From the NCBI GenBank assembly GCA_963576735.1, contig OY755181.1, positions 6,138,001-6,202,000 on the forward strand: a stretch of 64,000 bases of DNA, written 5' to 3'. The position numbers were made by a program, and so were the translations under genes. The notes beneath the pieces were generated by a model. It made no database searches, had not been told where the DNA came from, and saw only the letters and a program-made list of their open reading frames with translations. This document shows positions 47,346-57,754 of this stretch, piece by piece; the stretch's first letter is position 1, and every line of letters starts with the position of its first letter. The DNA comes from Bedellia somnulentella (lineage: Eukaryota > Arthropoda > Insecta > Lepidoptera > Bedelliidae).

Positions 47346-48454
47346 CTGAAACAATTATTATCTTTTTGTTTTAAATTTATGTGATGTTTTTACATATCTT
47401 TTTAGTAAGATTAAAAATATTGTTTACCTTATAATAACGTCGGAAAATTAAATAAAGGAAACAAACATGTGCAGAAAATCGAAAATTTCCAATTAAACAA
47501 AAAAATTTTGAACAACATACATACTCACGGCTATAAATCCCTAAAAGGGAAAAAATATTAAAAAAAGGTTCGCTAAACAGAGGGCTCAGATAATGAATGC
47601 AAAATTGTAAGTACAAATTTTTCTACCAATAAAACACTTTAGGCATATTTTATATATTGCACGGAACATAGTCGAAAAGTTTTGCCATATATTATATTGT
47701 TCGTTCGCAATCCTAATATAATCGTCAATTTCGACTCTTAGCTCTAAGATCGAAGTGGTGTAACTAGAGATGGGATTTTGCCCGGGCATTTTGGGCGAAT
47801 TGGATTTATGCCCAATAGATGTCCATAAATGCCTAATAAATGTCCATTACGTGGGCAGAAATCTTATTTAATTTTAATTTTTAAAATATCATTAATGTAA
47901 GAAAGAGTGTGGTTGATGTTATTATTTAAAATCATCATAAAATGACCTATTTTATTTAAAGAATGAATAATACTTATAAGGTTCATCATAGGGACCATTA
48001 GCATACAAGTCAATGGGTGCAATTCAACCCGTTTTATGAAGTTTTGCAGACAGAAACGCAAACATTTTTAAATGCAAGAATCTATAATCATACTTTTTAT
48101 GATAATTCATTAATGTGTTACAATACAATGGGGAAAAATTATGATGATTTTTCACTATTAACGTATGAGGATCTAACCCTATTTACGTTGGGCTCGTATC
48201 AAGTACAAATCACGCGCTCCTATTGGACATTTTATATATATAGAGTTGAGACCAAATTTACATTCCGCCGGATTCAATCTCGCGATTTTGTACCAAAATT
48301 TTAAATTGCGTAGAATTCTGACAGCTGCCATTTTTTGACATGTCAGAGGTTATAAATCTTTTTGACCAGGCACATTTTTTAAATTTCTATTAGGGTATGA
48401 AGATCCACGTCAACTCATTTTATTTGTTAGAATATAATATATAAATTTTATTAT

Positions 48455-48698
48455 TCATAAATAAAAGATGTTATTAAAGGAAAGAAAAATTTCGACACTG
48501 GCGGGGTTCGAACCCGCGACCTTCGGGTATACGCCCCCGTCGCTCTGCCAACTGAGCTACAGTGTCAGTTGGCATCCAGCGCGAAATTTCTCTATCCTTT
48601 GTTTCTTTTTTACACGTTCAAGTAGTGTTTGCGTTTCCTACCTCCCGTTATGAGTAATAATCCCCACATGAGGAATTCATGTCAAAAAACATTAAATT
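48455..48698 (-). mobile_element. tRNA-like retroposon, full-length copy, 12-bp target duplication
   Basis: 244 bp flanked by AAATTTTATTAT at 48443-48454 and 48699-48710. Read on the minus strand: a head with GACATGAATTCCTCATGTGG, a body with CGCAAACACTACTTGAACG and AATTTCGCGCTGG, a 73-nt tRNA-like domain (48494-48566), then GAAATTTTTCTTTCC and the end AATAACATCTTTTATTTAT. The target duplication indicates target-primed reverse transcription rather than DNA transposition. There is no poly-A or simple-repeat tail. Confidence 0.8.
48494..48566 (-). ncRNA. 73-nt tRNA-like domain (not a functional tRNA gene)
   Basis: A perfect 7-bp acceptor stem (GACACTG/CAGTGTC), D arm GCTC...GAGC, and a perfect T arm GCGGG-TTCGAAC-CCCGC. 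It matches the A box (TAGCTCAGTTGG) and B box (GGTTCGAACC). The anticodon arm is defective, pairing only CGGG/CCCG around an 8-nt loop. With one more base pair the loop would present GTA. A T5 run follows within four bases. The same domain, split by a hAT, is at 54296-56131. Confidence 0.7.
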
Positions 48699-48924
48699 AA
48701 ATTTTATTATGTTCTACGCTGCAAATGCAAAAAGCGCATTTACGGTGAGCAGAAAGTTTAAAAATATAACAGTTAATAATAACAAATAATAGCAAATACG
48801 GAAAAGACATGAGCGCATTTGTGTATTCAAAGAAGTCGAACGACATGGCAAGACAAGACACACGCATAACGACAGCTAAGACTGACATTAAATAAATAAT
48901 ACAGAGCGAGCGATTTGCTTTTTA

Positions 48925-49165
48925 CGTTTTACATCCATCTACTTACGGCTAAAAATCCCTAAAAGGGGTAGCCTGCTCTTCTGAATCTTAAAATTCTTTA
49001 GCCCATTGGAAGTTAAGTAGAGAAAGATTGTTATATAAATATTTTTGGTGATGGGTCTGCAACCGCATCGCCCAAAAGTCGCTTAAAAAGCCCCGATACC
49101 CTTAGTCGCCTCTTACGATAACCTAAGGGAAGAACCGGCCGGCACCTAGCCGACACAGCAAAAAG
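48925..49165 (-). repeat. Dispersed short element inside hAT element
   Basis: ACGGCTAAAAATCCCTAAAAG through CAACCGCATCGCCC to CTAGCCGACACAGC. Confidence 0.65.
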
Positions 49166-49369
49166 GTTTACTAAACCTGGACTAACAAAAAGTGATGCCA
49201 GCTAAAAAAGTAAATTTGGTAATTAAAATTGAATTGATATCATGTTCGTAATATTGAAATTATTTTTTACTATTGTATAATTTTACTTAACTAAGTGTAT
49301 ATTTTCATTTGCCTTCTAAAAGATAAGACACAACTTAACAAAAATCTAGCAGCGAATATACGCGCCCGA

Positions 49370-49430
49370 AGCTCTGCTAACTGAGCTATAAAATCAAGTG
49401 ATCACTGGCGCGAAAATTGGTTTTTGCCTG
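49370..49430 (-). repeat. Trace of tRNA-like retroposon
   Basis: TATACGCGCCCGAAGCTCTG and CTAACTGAGCTATAAAATC are a mutated minus-strand copy of the tRNA-like core. Confidence 0.4.
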
Positions 49431-49752
49431 TTTCTTTGGTGTTAACGCCATCTACCGCCAAATTATTACAACCCGGAAATATGCGCCTTTTGCCATGAAT
49501 AGTTTATGTCCTCTGTTAATATATGACATCAAAATCATTCGTGTCCGCTGTGGTTTTTTTTCCATACATTGATGCTCATTGATCTTTACTATTTAAACAC
49601 GAACTGTTTTTCAGTTTAAAACCCTAATACCTAAGTATTATTTCATCCCCTTTGAGTATAAAAAGTAGCGTGAACGTGAGTATTTTCACATTTTAAAAAT
49701 CTGTTAGCGGAATATACCTTTTCTACATTATGTTAATATGCATAACAAATAA

Positions 49753-49763
<11 letters not shown>

Positions 49764-49788
<25 letters not shown>

Positions 49789-49793
49789 CGCTT
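49764..49793. repeat. (TA)n microsatellite
   Basis: About 14 TA units within the hAT element. Confidence 0.9.
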
Positions 49794-49921
49794 ATAAAGT
49801 TATTATCTTAAAGCTACTCTATCGCTTGATAAAATTGAATGTGTGTTTTTATTGTACGGGCATAAATAATAATTATTAGTATAATCGTTCAAAGTAAAAG
49901 TGGGTTAAGATCAAGAATTTA

Positions 49922-50286
49922 ACATAACATAAACGTTCACGCCGTTTATCCCCGAAAGGGTTGGCAGAGCTACCAATGGTTCTGAACATCACGTGACAGC
50001 GCCACTTAGTGTCCAAAGTAGGTACCCACGTTTTGCTTAGACAGTGAACTCACGTGATAGGGGGTAGGCCTATTGCCGTTTTGTACGAATACACTGTCAT
50101 ATGGCTAAGTACAACGCGGCCATGTGGTTTCCTCACGATGTCTTCCCTCACCGTTAACAACCATGATAAATGAACCACACATATGACATTAGAAAAGACC
50201 AATTGGTGTTGGCCCGTCCCGGGATTTGAACTCATGACTGTCTGTTTACGGGCAGGTGTTCTACCCATTGGACTATAATGTCGTCT
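49922..50286 (-). repeat. tRNA-derived SINE (first family) inside hAT element
   Basis: ACATAACATAAACGTTCACG at the 3' tail, CACGTGATAGGGGG mid-body, and CTACCCATTGGACTATAATGTC at the tRNA-like head. Confidence 0.8.
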
Positions 50287-50974
50287 AAGTAAGAATTTAA
50301 AGTACTTATATGCCTATATTTGGCATATTACAACTTCTTTTTTTCTTCCTATTCCTTTATTCTGATGACGCTGATGTATATGTATATGTTAAACACAATG
50401 AAAATAATGATCCACTTGTAGTTTTATTTTAAAGTAGAGTTTAGTTTTTCCGCCCAGCGATTGGGCATTTATCGGGCGTAAATTCATTTTTGCCCATTTT
50501 AACCCAATACGTCCAATCTGCCCAATATGTTTTTATGCCCTCGACCCATCTCTAGGTGTAACGCGTTAAACGTTTCACGCTCAGTGATGAAGGTACAGAG
50601 TTCGATCCTCAACCTTGTGACAGTATTTAAGTTTGTTTTTTATTCGTAAAATAAGTATTCTTTTATTTTCTCCTTCGGATCACGATGAATGCATTATTAA
50701 AAATACCTGCTGCTATTTATTCTGTTTTGTAAATATGCTTGTTACGTTTTACCCTATAGCTATGTTCCGTGAATAATCTTACCTTCTAACTTTTCTTTCA
50801 AATCTGGGTGTTTTTTTTTATTTATATGATGTGTATTACACTTCTCCACTTTAGTCATATTTCTACTTTTTAAGAAAAAATATATAATTATCTTAATATA
50901 TGTATTCGAACCGTTCTTCGATCAATTATTTTGATCCATTGTATTTCATTCATGTGCTATTAATTCTGATTTAG

Positions 50975-51360
50975 GCTCCAAAAACGTATTGCTTTACAAG
51001 GGGATGAGAAATATGCAATAAATCAGGAACCTCAATCATCTCGCCAAGTTCAATTAACAGAGTAAGTAAAATAGACCAGGAGCTGATATTTATAAATTTT
51101 TAGTCTTTCATTGAACTTTGTATTTTGTAATAAATTGTGAAAAAGTTATCATACCCAATTGAGCCTATACTTATATATTATGAATTAATTTCAGTTCAAC
51201 TGAGATGATGGAAGAAAGTGTATTTTCGTCCCACAATACCGACAGGGAGAAATCATTGGAGAACACGGCTACTGTATCTAATGCACCTGAACTAGGCTCA
51301 TCAACTGTGATAATAGTGCTCTTAAACGCACCTTTACTTTTGTATTTAAAAAAAACGTAA
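50975..51360 (+). CDS. Possible two-exon 3' end of an unrecognised gene
   Basis: Exon 50975-51061 follows GATTTAG and ends at CAGA/GTAAGT. Exon 51195-51360 follows TAATTTCAG. Joined, they give one open frame of about 83 codons ending at TAA 51358-51360, with an AATAAA about 125 bp later. The C-terminus is STVIIVLLNAPLLLYLKKT: a hydrophobic stretch then KK. It could be a GPI-attachment signal or a tail anchor; KKT is not a standard ER KKxx signal. I recognise no domain, and upstream exons were not found across the repeat-rich 46-50.9 kb. Support is the splice sites, phase agreement and polyA site only, so it could be chance. Confidence 0.35.
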
Positions 51361-51489
51361 AAGTATATTAATTTAAAGATTAACAGCACCATCACCATGC
51401 CATGCTTTTTCAACACAGTAAAACGAACGATGCATGTGCTCGAATATATTAAAGATTAGCACTGATATTAACAGACTGTTAATTTAACA

Positions 51490-52240
51490 ATAAATAACCC
51501 TTTTAAGTCCGGTATATTCCGAACTTCTGTCTCTTTTATTATTTAAGTTATTTAGTCGCGGTGGATAAGTTATTTAATATAGCTATCTTGCACAATTTGG
51601 CGTAAAAACTATTTTATATGAGTTGAAGTATATTTTCAGCCGTAAAATTTCGGGAAATGTGAATTTAGATAATCAAGAAAACTTTTGAACAAACCTCTAA
51701 TTAATTAAATGAACAAGTACAAAAGACGCACATTTATAGCCTCCTTCAAACAAGAAACTACAAACAGGTATTCACGAATCTGTGCCTACAAATACCTAGT
51801 TATAACTTAGTTTTTAATATTGAAAAGAACCTTAAGAATTGCCTTTTGCTTTCTGCACCATCTCAATAAAATGATAATTTTTATGAAAATTATTTGGGTT
51901 TTATAATTTACTTATGTTGAATCAGTAGTAAGTAAGTATTCATGAAAAAAATGCCTACTCCTGTTCTATAATTTGAGTCGATTTTTTGTTCAAGTGTGGA
52001 TTTTTGACGTCGAGATATTATTATTATATAATTACACGTTACTTCATTTCTACTGCCATCCACGTACACTTTGTTGTGTCGGTTAAGAATAACATAAACC
52101 CCTTTTACTATGTCACGTGAAACGTATCATCACGACACCAACATTCTTCTCGACATGTTCCCCTGCTATATTCCAAAGGTATCAAGAAATAAGTTTTGTG
52201 GAAATAAAGTTATTGTACTGTTGAAGTATTTGTTTTATTT
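51490..52240. other. No gene or repeat recognised
   Basis: AT-rich sequence with short shadow frames only. Confidence 0.4.
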
Positions 52241-52247
52241 TTATAAC

Positions 52248-53728
52248 AATACTAGCTTATTGCCCCGCGACTTCGTCCGCGTGGACTTCATTTTTTGCAT
52301 CCAGTTTACATAATACCAAAATACCGAAACACTGTCTCAACTTCTGTTTTTTATATTTATAATCCCGCGGGCGTTGTAAATGACATAAAGGACATTGAGG
52401 CTTTTTAAGTGATTGTTGGGCGATGCAGTTTGTGACCCATCACTAACTACCTTTATTAACCTATCTTTTATCAATATATTTCCAAAATTGGATGAAGAAT
52501 CTCCGAAGCTATGGCTACCCTTTTATGGAATTTATGGTTGTTAGCATATATTCATGAATGATTGATAGATGGATTTCATAAATTCAATCGCACCAAGTAA
52601 TGTAAATGTAAAAAAACTCTATATTAACTTTCATTTGCTATATCAACCCGTTAGGGGTTGAGTTCCAAAAATTCCTTTTTAATTGTTCATAAGAATCATG
52701 AAACAAATATACCAAGTTTTTATGTTCAGAAATGAGAATATCTTTAGTAAGTACAGATACGGATAGTAGTTTGGCGCTGCGGCGACGGCCCGGTGCTGCC
52801 CCCTACACTGACCGTTGGTGATAGTGGGAGAGCTTGCAGCGATTGGTCGGCAATATAGGGATGATTAGTGGTGGATCTCCTTCCAAAATAATCGCTAAAT
52901 TGAAGGGATAGTGCTTGTTATTATTATATATAGTGTTATTTTAAGCTAACAAAACATTTTTTTACAAAAAGATTGAATTACCTGAGATACGAACCCGGGA
53001 CGATTGATTCATAATAGTTCTAATTAAATATTCATAGTAGTTAGTTATACCGCTACGCCACGGAGACGTTACCGGGGCGGTGTCAAATTTTTATTACGCT
53101 TTATTTCATATTAGTCTTACTATTGATAAACAAATTTGTCATTTAAATTGATGAAACCCCTTCATCTTTCCAAAATGAACATTAACAAAGTGTCTGATGT
53201 GAATTCCATCGATGATAAAAATAATCGCTGCAATATTTTGAGCCATATATGAGTTAAGGTTTTTTGATGTTCCTATGAGAACTCTTGCGGATTCCTTAGT
53301 TTCAAGGAATCGTCGTCGTTTCATTTAGCTTCTAAATTTACATGTTAATATTCGTTTGCAATATAAGTAGATGTAAAAAAAAAAGTATACGATAAAAAAA
53401 TAGTACATCATGGCTCGGGAGTTCCTTATTTTCGGGGATGCATTACCGTACCATTAAGCTTCTAAATTTTGATTTTTATATTAGTTTACAATATTTTACG
53501 TTGTTTTAAACGATACACAATGCCATCTCCAATGCATTTAGTAAGCAAACAATATTTTTGATTTCCCGTGGGAACATATTTTTTCCGGGATAAAAATTAT
53601 CCTATTATTTAATTTAGACTTTTAACTACACGTCTGAAAAATTTCAAAGCAATCGGTTCAGTATTTACGGCGTGAAAGCGGAACAAACAAACAAACAAAC
53701 TCACTTTCCCATTTATAATATTAGTATG
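52248..53728 (-). repeat. Lepidopteran dispersed repeat, relative of 9047-10030
   Basis: On the minus strand it starts near CCATACTAATATTATAAATG and GTTTGTTTGTTTGTTCC, has GTAAATACTGAACCGATTGC, and ends CCACGCGGACGAAGTCGCGGGGC before AATAAGCTAGT. Inserts: a degraded dispersed short element at 52390-52555 and a tRNA-like SINE piece at about 52975-53075 (GATACGAACCCGGGAC, CTACGCCACGGAGAC). Confidence 0.65.
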
Positions 53729-54855
53729 GATTCACTTAGCGAAACATAATTAACACATATATCAATACGCCGCGCCGATCGTACAACGTAGTACGAGACT
53801 GTTTTGGTAGATGGCGCTATATCTACATCTATATCGCTATAATCTATAGTTATCATAGTTGCTAATAGATGGCTTGTTTTACGAGTTCTATTAAAGGTGA
53901 GGAAACGGCAGGGGGAAGCCCAAATGCCGTTTCAAGGTTCTCACTTTTTCGTGGGACGCCCTTAAACCATCTTCTCACAGCACAGTCGCTGTTAGTTAAC
54001 GGAAACTATGACTATTTGTAATTCTTCTTAAAGCACTGCTTATAATTTAAATTGATTAGTAGCCTTAGTCAAATATATAGTTAAATTCACAATACGTGAT
54101 TGGCAGGGGAAGGGTCTAAAATAGACTTTTTGCTCGTCATGCCGGCAGTCAATGGACAAATAACTTGGTAGATCCGGGAGAAAGGACTTAATTGAATGTT
54201 TTTTTGACATGAATTCCTCATGTGGGGATTATTACTCATAAATAAAAGATGTTATTAAAGGAAAGAAAAATTTCGACACTGGCGGGATGCCAACTGACAC
54301 TGTAGTAGTGATGCAACGGAACTGGCATAACGGAAGCAGAAACGGAAACAGATGTCAAATGTAAATCTTAACGGAAGCGTTAACACTATGAAAAAAAGAT
54401 CAATTTTACATTCAAAAAAAATATTTTATTAAATTTGTACTTTAGTAGTCAAAATTAAACAGCGGCAAGTTATATTTAATAAAGAGTAACTTGGCCGCTT
54501 TTTCACCTTTCAGTCTATTTCTATGTTCTTATATTAAACCAGCTTCCGCAACCACCCGCGCCGTGCCGCCGTCGCGTCTACTGCTACGTTAAGACTTCTG
54601 TTATCAAGTTTGCGGAACCAGAAACAGAAACAGAAGTGAAAAAACCGTGTAGTATACTTAATTCACCTGAGTTAATTCACCTAGGTGAATTACATATACT
54701 ATTCATAAATTTTATTCACCTAGGTGCATTAAGTATACAAGAAATAAACTTTATTCACCTAATTCACCTAGGTGCTTTAAATGCACTTATAGTAAACTTT
54801 ATTCACCCAATGATATTTAAACTTTTATAAATAAATTTCTTGGCACTTGAATTGC

Positions 54856-55225
54856 AACCGTGATAACCCAGTGGGTAGAACACTCGGTTATCGTGCAAAC
54901 GACTAGTGTTCAAATCCTGGGTCGGGCCTACACCAATTTGTCTTTTGTAAAGACATGTGTGTGGTTAATTTATCATGGTTGTTAACGGTGAGGGAAAACA
55001 TCGTGAGGAAACCCACATGGCTGAGTTGTACTTAGTCATGTGACAGTGTATTCGTACAAAACGGCGATAGGCCTGCCCCCTATCACGTGAGTACACTGTC
55101 CATGCAAAACGTGGGTACTCTGAACACCAGGTGACAAAGTCACGTGATGTTCAGAAGTATTAGTACCTCTGCCAACCCCTTCGGGGATATCCGGCGTGAA
55201 CGTTTATGTTTATGTTATGTTATGT
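54856..55225 (+). repeat. tRNA-derived SINE (first family), innermost insertion
   Basis: GATAACCCAGTGGGTAGAAC head, TGTTCAAATCCTGGGTC B-box region, and tail GGCGTGAACGTTTATG(TTATG)n. Close in sequence to 12216-12586. Confidence 0.85.
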
Positions 55226-55434
55226 TAAATTTGAAGTGTGAAAATTAATGAGAAGATAATTTGCGAATATCAGTTACGCCTTTTAGATGGCCAAATAACA
55301 GTGGGTCATTTTTTAGAGATGGTTCGTTAAATAATTTCATTTATAATATAATTTTTCAATTCTAGAAAACGATTGTGTTACGGTATGGTTTTTTTTATTT
55401 AACAAATAACTCACTTTGAGCCAATGTGGAAGGT

Positions 55435-55625
55435 AATGTGAGTAGAGGACGATCACGGAGGACACACCTGGACCAAATTGAGAGTGTGCTCAAAAAGGCC
55501 GGCGTCCGAAGTATGAAGAATATCAGAATGTATGAAAAGATTGATGAATGTAAACGAAGCTAGAGATATTTGCCAGGATCGTACAAAGTGGCGATCAATA
55601 GTCTCTGCCTACCCCAATGTATGTA
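55435..55625 (+). repeat. LINE 3'-terminal fragment
   Basis: Encodes RGRSRRTHLDQIE, LKKAGVRSMKNIR and, after a break, CQDRTKWRSI-like residues, the usual end of an RTE/R1-like LINE frame in insects. It finishes CTCTGCCTACCCCAATG then TATGTAAATT. Confidence 0.6.
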
Positions 55626-56395
55626 AATTACTCACTTCGCTTCTTCTATGAAATTTTGTTAACATTATGAATCACAATCACATCACATACCTTACAACGT
55701 GAGCCTGCGTTAGGGATATTTCTTATGATCCTATGAACTCCTAGTACTTGCCTAGTAATAAGAATTTTGATTAAAATTAGCAACATTTTGCATAAATAAT
55801 CTAAGTGTTTTTACCTCTTGATGATTTTAACCACGCGAAAATGTTGCAAGTCCAAATACGGTATATGATTCCACGATATGTCTCGTCTATTATAATATAT
55901 AATATTGTATACTTAATGCACCTAGGTGAATAAAATTTATGAATAGTATATGTAATTCACCTAGGTGAATTAACTCAGGTGAATTAAGTATACTACACGG
56001 AAAAAACACGCGGAACTTCTGCAGTTGCGGAAGCGGAAGCAGAGTTCTGTTGCAACACTACACTGTAGCTCAGTTGGCAGAGCGACGGGGGCGTATACCC
56101 GAAGGTCGCGGGTTCGAACCCCGCCAGTGTCGAAATTTTTCTTTCCTTTAATAACATCTTTTATTTATGAGAAAGGACTTAAACATAGGAGGAATTAATT
56201 CAAATTGTGGATTACATCCACTATGCTTAAATCATGTGAAGTTGATTTTCTAGTGCTACCATATCAACAGTGAGGCAAAATGTCGAGAAAACCTTCATAA
56301 ACACAACACAAAGTGTACTTGTCCTAAGCCGAACAATCTTGCTGTAATGTACGTAATGTTATACTTACGACGTTGCTATACTCACTCAATACTTA

Positions 56396-56894
56396 AGCGG
56401 TTATTACATTACGCAATATTCAGACAGTCTTAGTAAGACTGTCTTAAAGTCTAACTAGACAAGCTCGCTATTAGACTGTGCTGAATACCGCATGCTAACT
56501 CATTTTCAAAGCGTACGTAGCCGGTGGCGGTTGTCATAACCGCTTGTGTTTGATTGGAATAATCTTTATGAATTTTCTGCCATAAATATGGCATGTCTCG
56601 ATACAAATCGAGAACATTAAAAAGCACTTCTTTTTCCTTTGAACAAGCCATTGTACACGCCCCGCCACAGCAAAACACATGTCACGCACGCCTTCGCTCT
56701 GCGGCTGCCGCGCGATGAATGAACAGTCTAGCGTGCTAAATCATATTACACTACGCGGTATTCAGCAAGCAAGCAAGTAAGCACGGCCGAACCCATTCGG
56801 TCGCTCTAATTAGACAGGCTAACTTGCTAACTCTTATTACACCATGCTCAATCTAAGTTAGACTGTCTGAATATTGCGTAATGTAATAACCGCT
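56396..56894. mobile_element. 499-bp PIF/Harbinger-type element, TTA target duplication
   Basis: Inverted ends AGCGGTTATTACATTACGCA / TGCGTAATGTAATAACCGCT, flanked by TTA at 56393-56395 and 56895-56897. The interior still carries a MADF/Myb-like coding fragment on the minus strand. Confidence 0.88.
56451..56651 (-). pseudogene. MADF/Myb-SANT-like N-terminal fragment of Harbinger element
   Basis: The frame from ATG 56649-56651 gives MACSKEKEVLFNVLDLYRDM, then PYLWQKIHKDYSNQTQA. This matches the first helices of MADF domains (L...V...P.LW...H.DY.N). Harbinger elements normally encode a DDE nuclease plus a separate Myb/MADF-like DNA-binding protein. Here only the start of the second protein survives, and the frame leaves the domain after about 35 residues. 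Confidence 0.65.
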
Positions 56895-57204
56895 TTAGTT
56901 CACTTTGTATAACCGATTGTAGTTCATTCAACGCACGAACACATCATTTGCCGGTCACATCCATTTCTCGGGACTTACTACTTGTCCTTTCATAATTTCA
57001 TAGATTTCCTGATCCGTGTAATATGATATTTATTTATCGTGCCAAATATTTAATGTTCTGAAACTAATCAATAAGAACTTTCATAGCTCTATGAAAAAAA
57101 AACTGTATTTTATTAACACGCTTTTATTAGGTCGACCTGTATGTATGTAACTATGTAATCAAATCTAAGAAAACTAATTTAAACATCTTCTAAAGGTCAT
57201 AGCG

Positions 57205-57735
57205 TTATGAAAATTGGCAGTTGTATGTGATTTCGATGACAATACAATAATATGGTACTGTCGAGCTGATCTGATGATGGAGCCGGAAGATATGAACTGG
57301 AACTTCATGATGGATGATCGTAACATAGCCGTGTTTGGACTTGTTAAAAAGGTCTTGTAATGAACGTTGACTTTGATTAGTTTTCAAGGTCTGATGATGA
57401 AGCCCGAAGATAGGCACTAGCATTCCCTGATGAAATTCCGTGTTGGGACTTGTTAGAAAGGTCTTGTAATGAACCTTGACCACGATTAGGTTTCAAGGTC
57501 TGAATACAATAATATGGTACTATCGAGCTCATCTGATGATGGAGCCGGAAGATATTAACTGGAACTTAATGATGGATGATCGTATTATAGCCGTATTTGG
57601 ACTTGTTAGAAAGGTCTTGTAATGAACTTTGACCACGATTAGGTTTCAAGGTCTGAATACAATAATATGGTACTATCGAACTGATCTGATGATGGAGCCG
57701 GAAGATTTGAACTGGAACTTCATTATGAATATTAG
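57205..57735. repeat. Irregular tandem repeat, four units
   Basis: Units start with CTGATGATGGAGCCGGAAGA (or GATGAAGCCCGAAGATAG) at about 57271, 57392, 57532 and 57685, and share GGACTTGTTA(A/G)AAAGGTCTTG and GATTAG(G/T)TTTCAAGGTCTGA. Spacing varies from about 120 to 155 bp because some units carry AATACAATAATATGGTACT. Confidence 0.8.
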
Positions 57736-57754
57736 CATACGATGTATCGTTACC

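Larger units (their letters stand above)
47765..50554. mobile_element. hAT-type non-autonomous element, 2.8 kb, 8-bp target duplication
   Basis: Ends TAGAGATGGG / CCCATCTCTA, flanked by identical GGTGTAAC at 47757-47764 and 50555-50562. Subterminal GCCCAAT-type motifs occur at both ends (TTTGCCCGGGCAT; CGATTGGGCATTTATCGGGC). No transposase frame remains. The interior holds a tRNA-like retroposon, a dispersed short element, a TA microsatellite and a SINE. Confidence 0.85.
47695..50770 (+). repeat. tRNA-derived SINE (third family), copy 2, split by hAT
   Basis: The left part is 47695-47764 and the right part 50555-50770 (CAGAGTTCGATCCTCAACC, GATGAATGCATTATTAAAAATAC). Rejoined across the 8-bp duplication, it aligns with 47095-47345. 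Confidence 0.6.
54645..56000. mobile_element. Inverted-repeat element nested in the hAT element
   Basis: Arms of about 95 bp: 54645-54740 (CCGTGTAGTATACTTAATTC, ATTCACCTAGGTGAATTAC) and its complement ending at 56000. A run of six A on both sides may be the target duplication. The palindrome TTCACCTAGGTGAA recurs in both arms. Confidence 0.8.
54306..56060. mobile_element. hAT-type non-autonomous element, 8-bp target duplication
   Basis: Ends TAGTGATGCAACGG / CTGTTGCAACACTA, flanked by CACTGTAG at 54298-54305 and 56061-56068. Subterminal GGAAGCAGAAACGG-type motifs occur on both sides. It is inserted in the acceptor/A-box region of the tRNA-like domain. No transposase frame remains. Confidence 0.85.
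54191..56168 (+). mobile_element. tRNA-like retroposon, rearranged copy split by hAT; 13-bp target duplication
   Basis: Flanked by GAGAAAGGACTTA at 54178-54190 and 56169-56181. It starts TTTTTTTGACATGAATTCCTC like the 48-kb copy. The body between the head and the tRNA-like domain is replaced by an inverted copy of the 3' end (AAAAGATGTTATTAAAGGAAAG...GACACTGGCGGG). The tRNA-like domain is 54296-54305 plus 56069-56131. The 3' end is AATAACATCTTTTATTTAT. Without the inserted hAT the copy is about 215 bp. Confidence 0.8.

Noticed and set aside
48017..48304. 95-residue frame inside the 2.8-kb hAT element as a transposase remnant
   Set aside because: I see no hAT motifs (BED finger, RW or C-terminal dimerisation block) in it; probably chance.
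48494..48566. Genuine tRNA gene (possibly tRNA-Tyr by GTA in the loop)
   Set aside because: The anticodon stem is defective, position 33 would be C, and the domain is embedded in a repeated retroposon with target duplications.
54636..54830. 64-residue frame with repeated NFIHLG units
   Set aside because: Produced by the repeated TTCACCTAGGTGAA palindromes of the inverted-repeat element.
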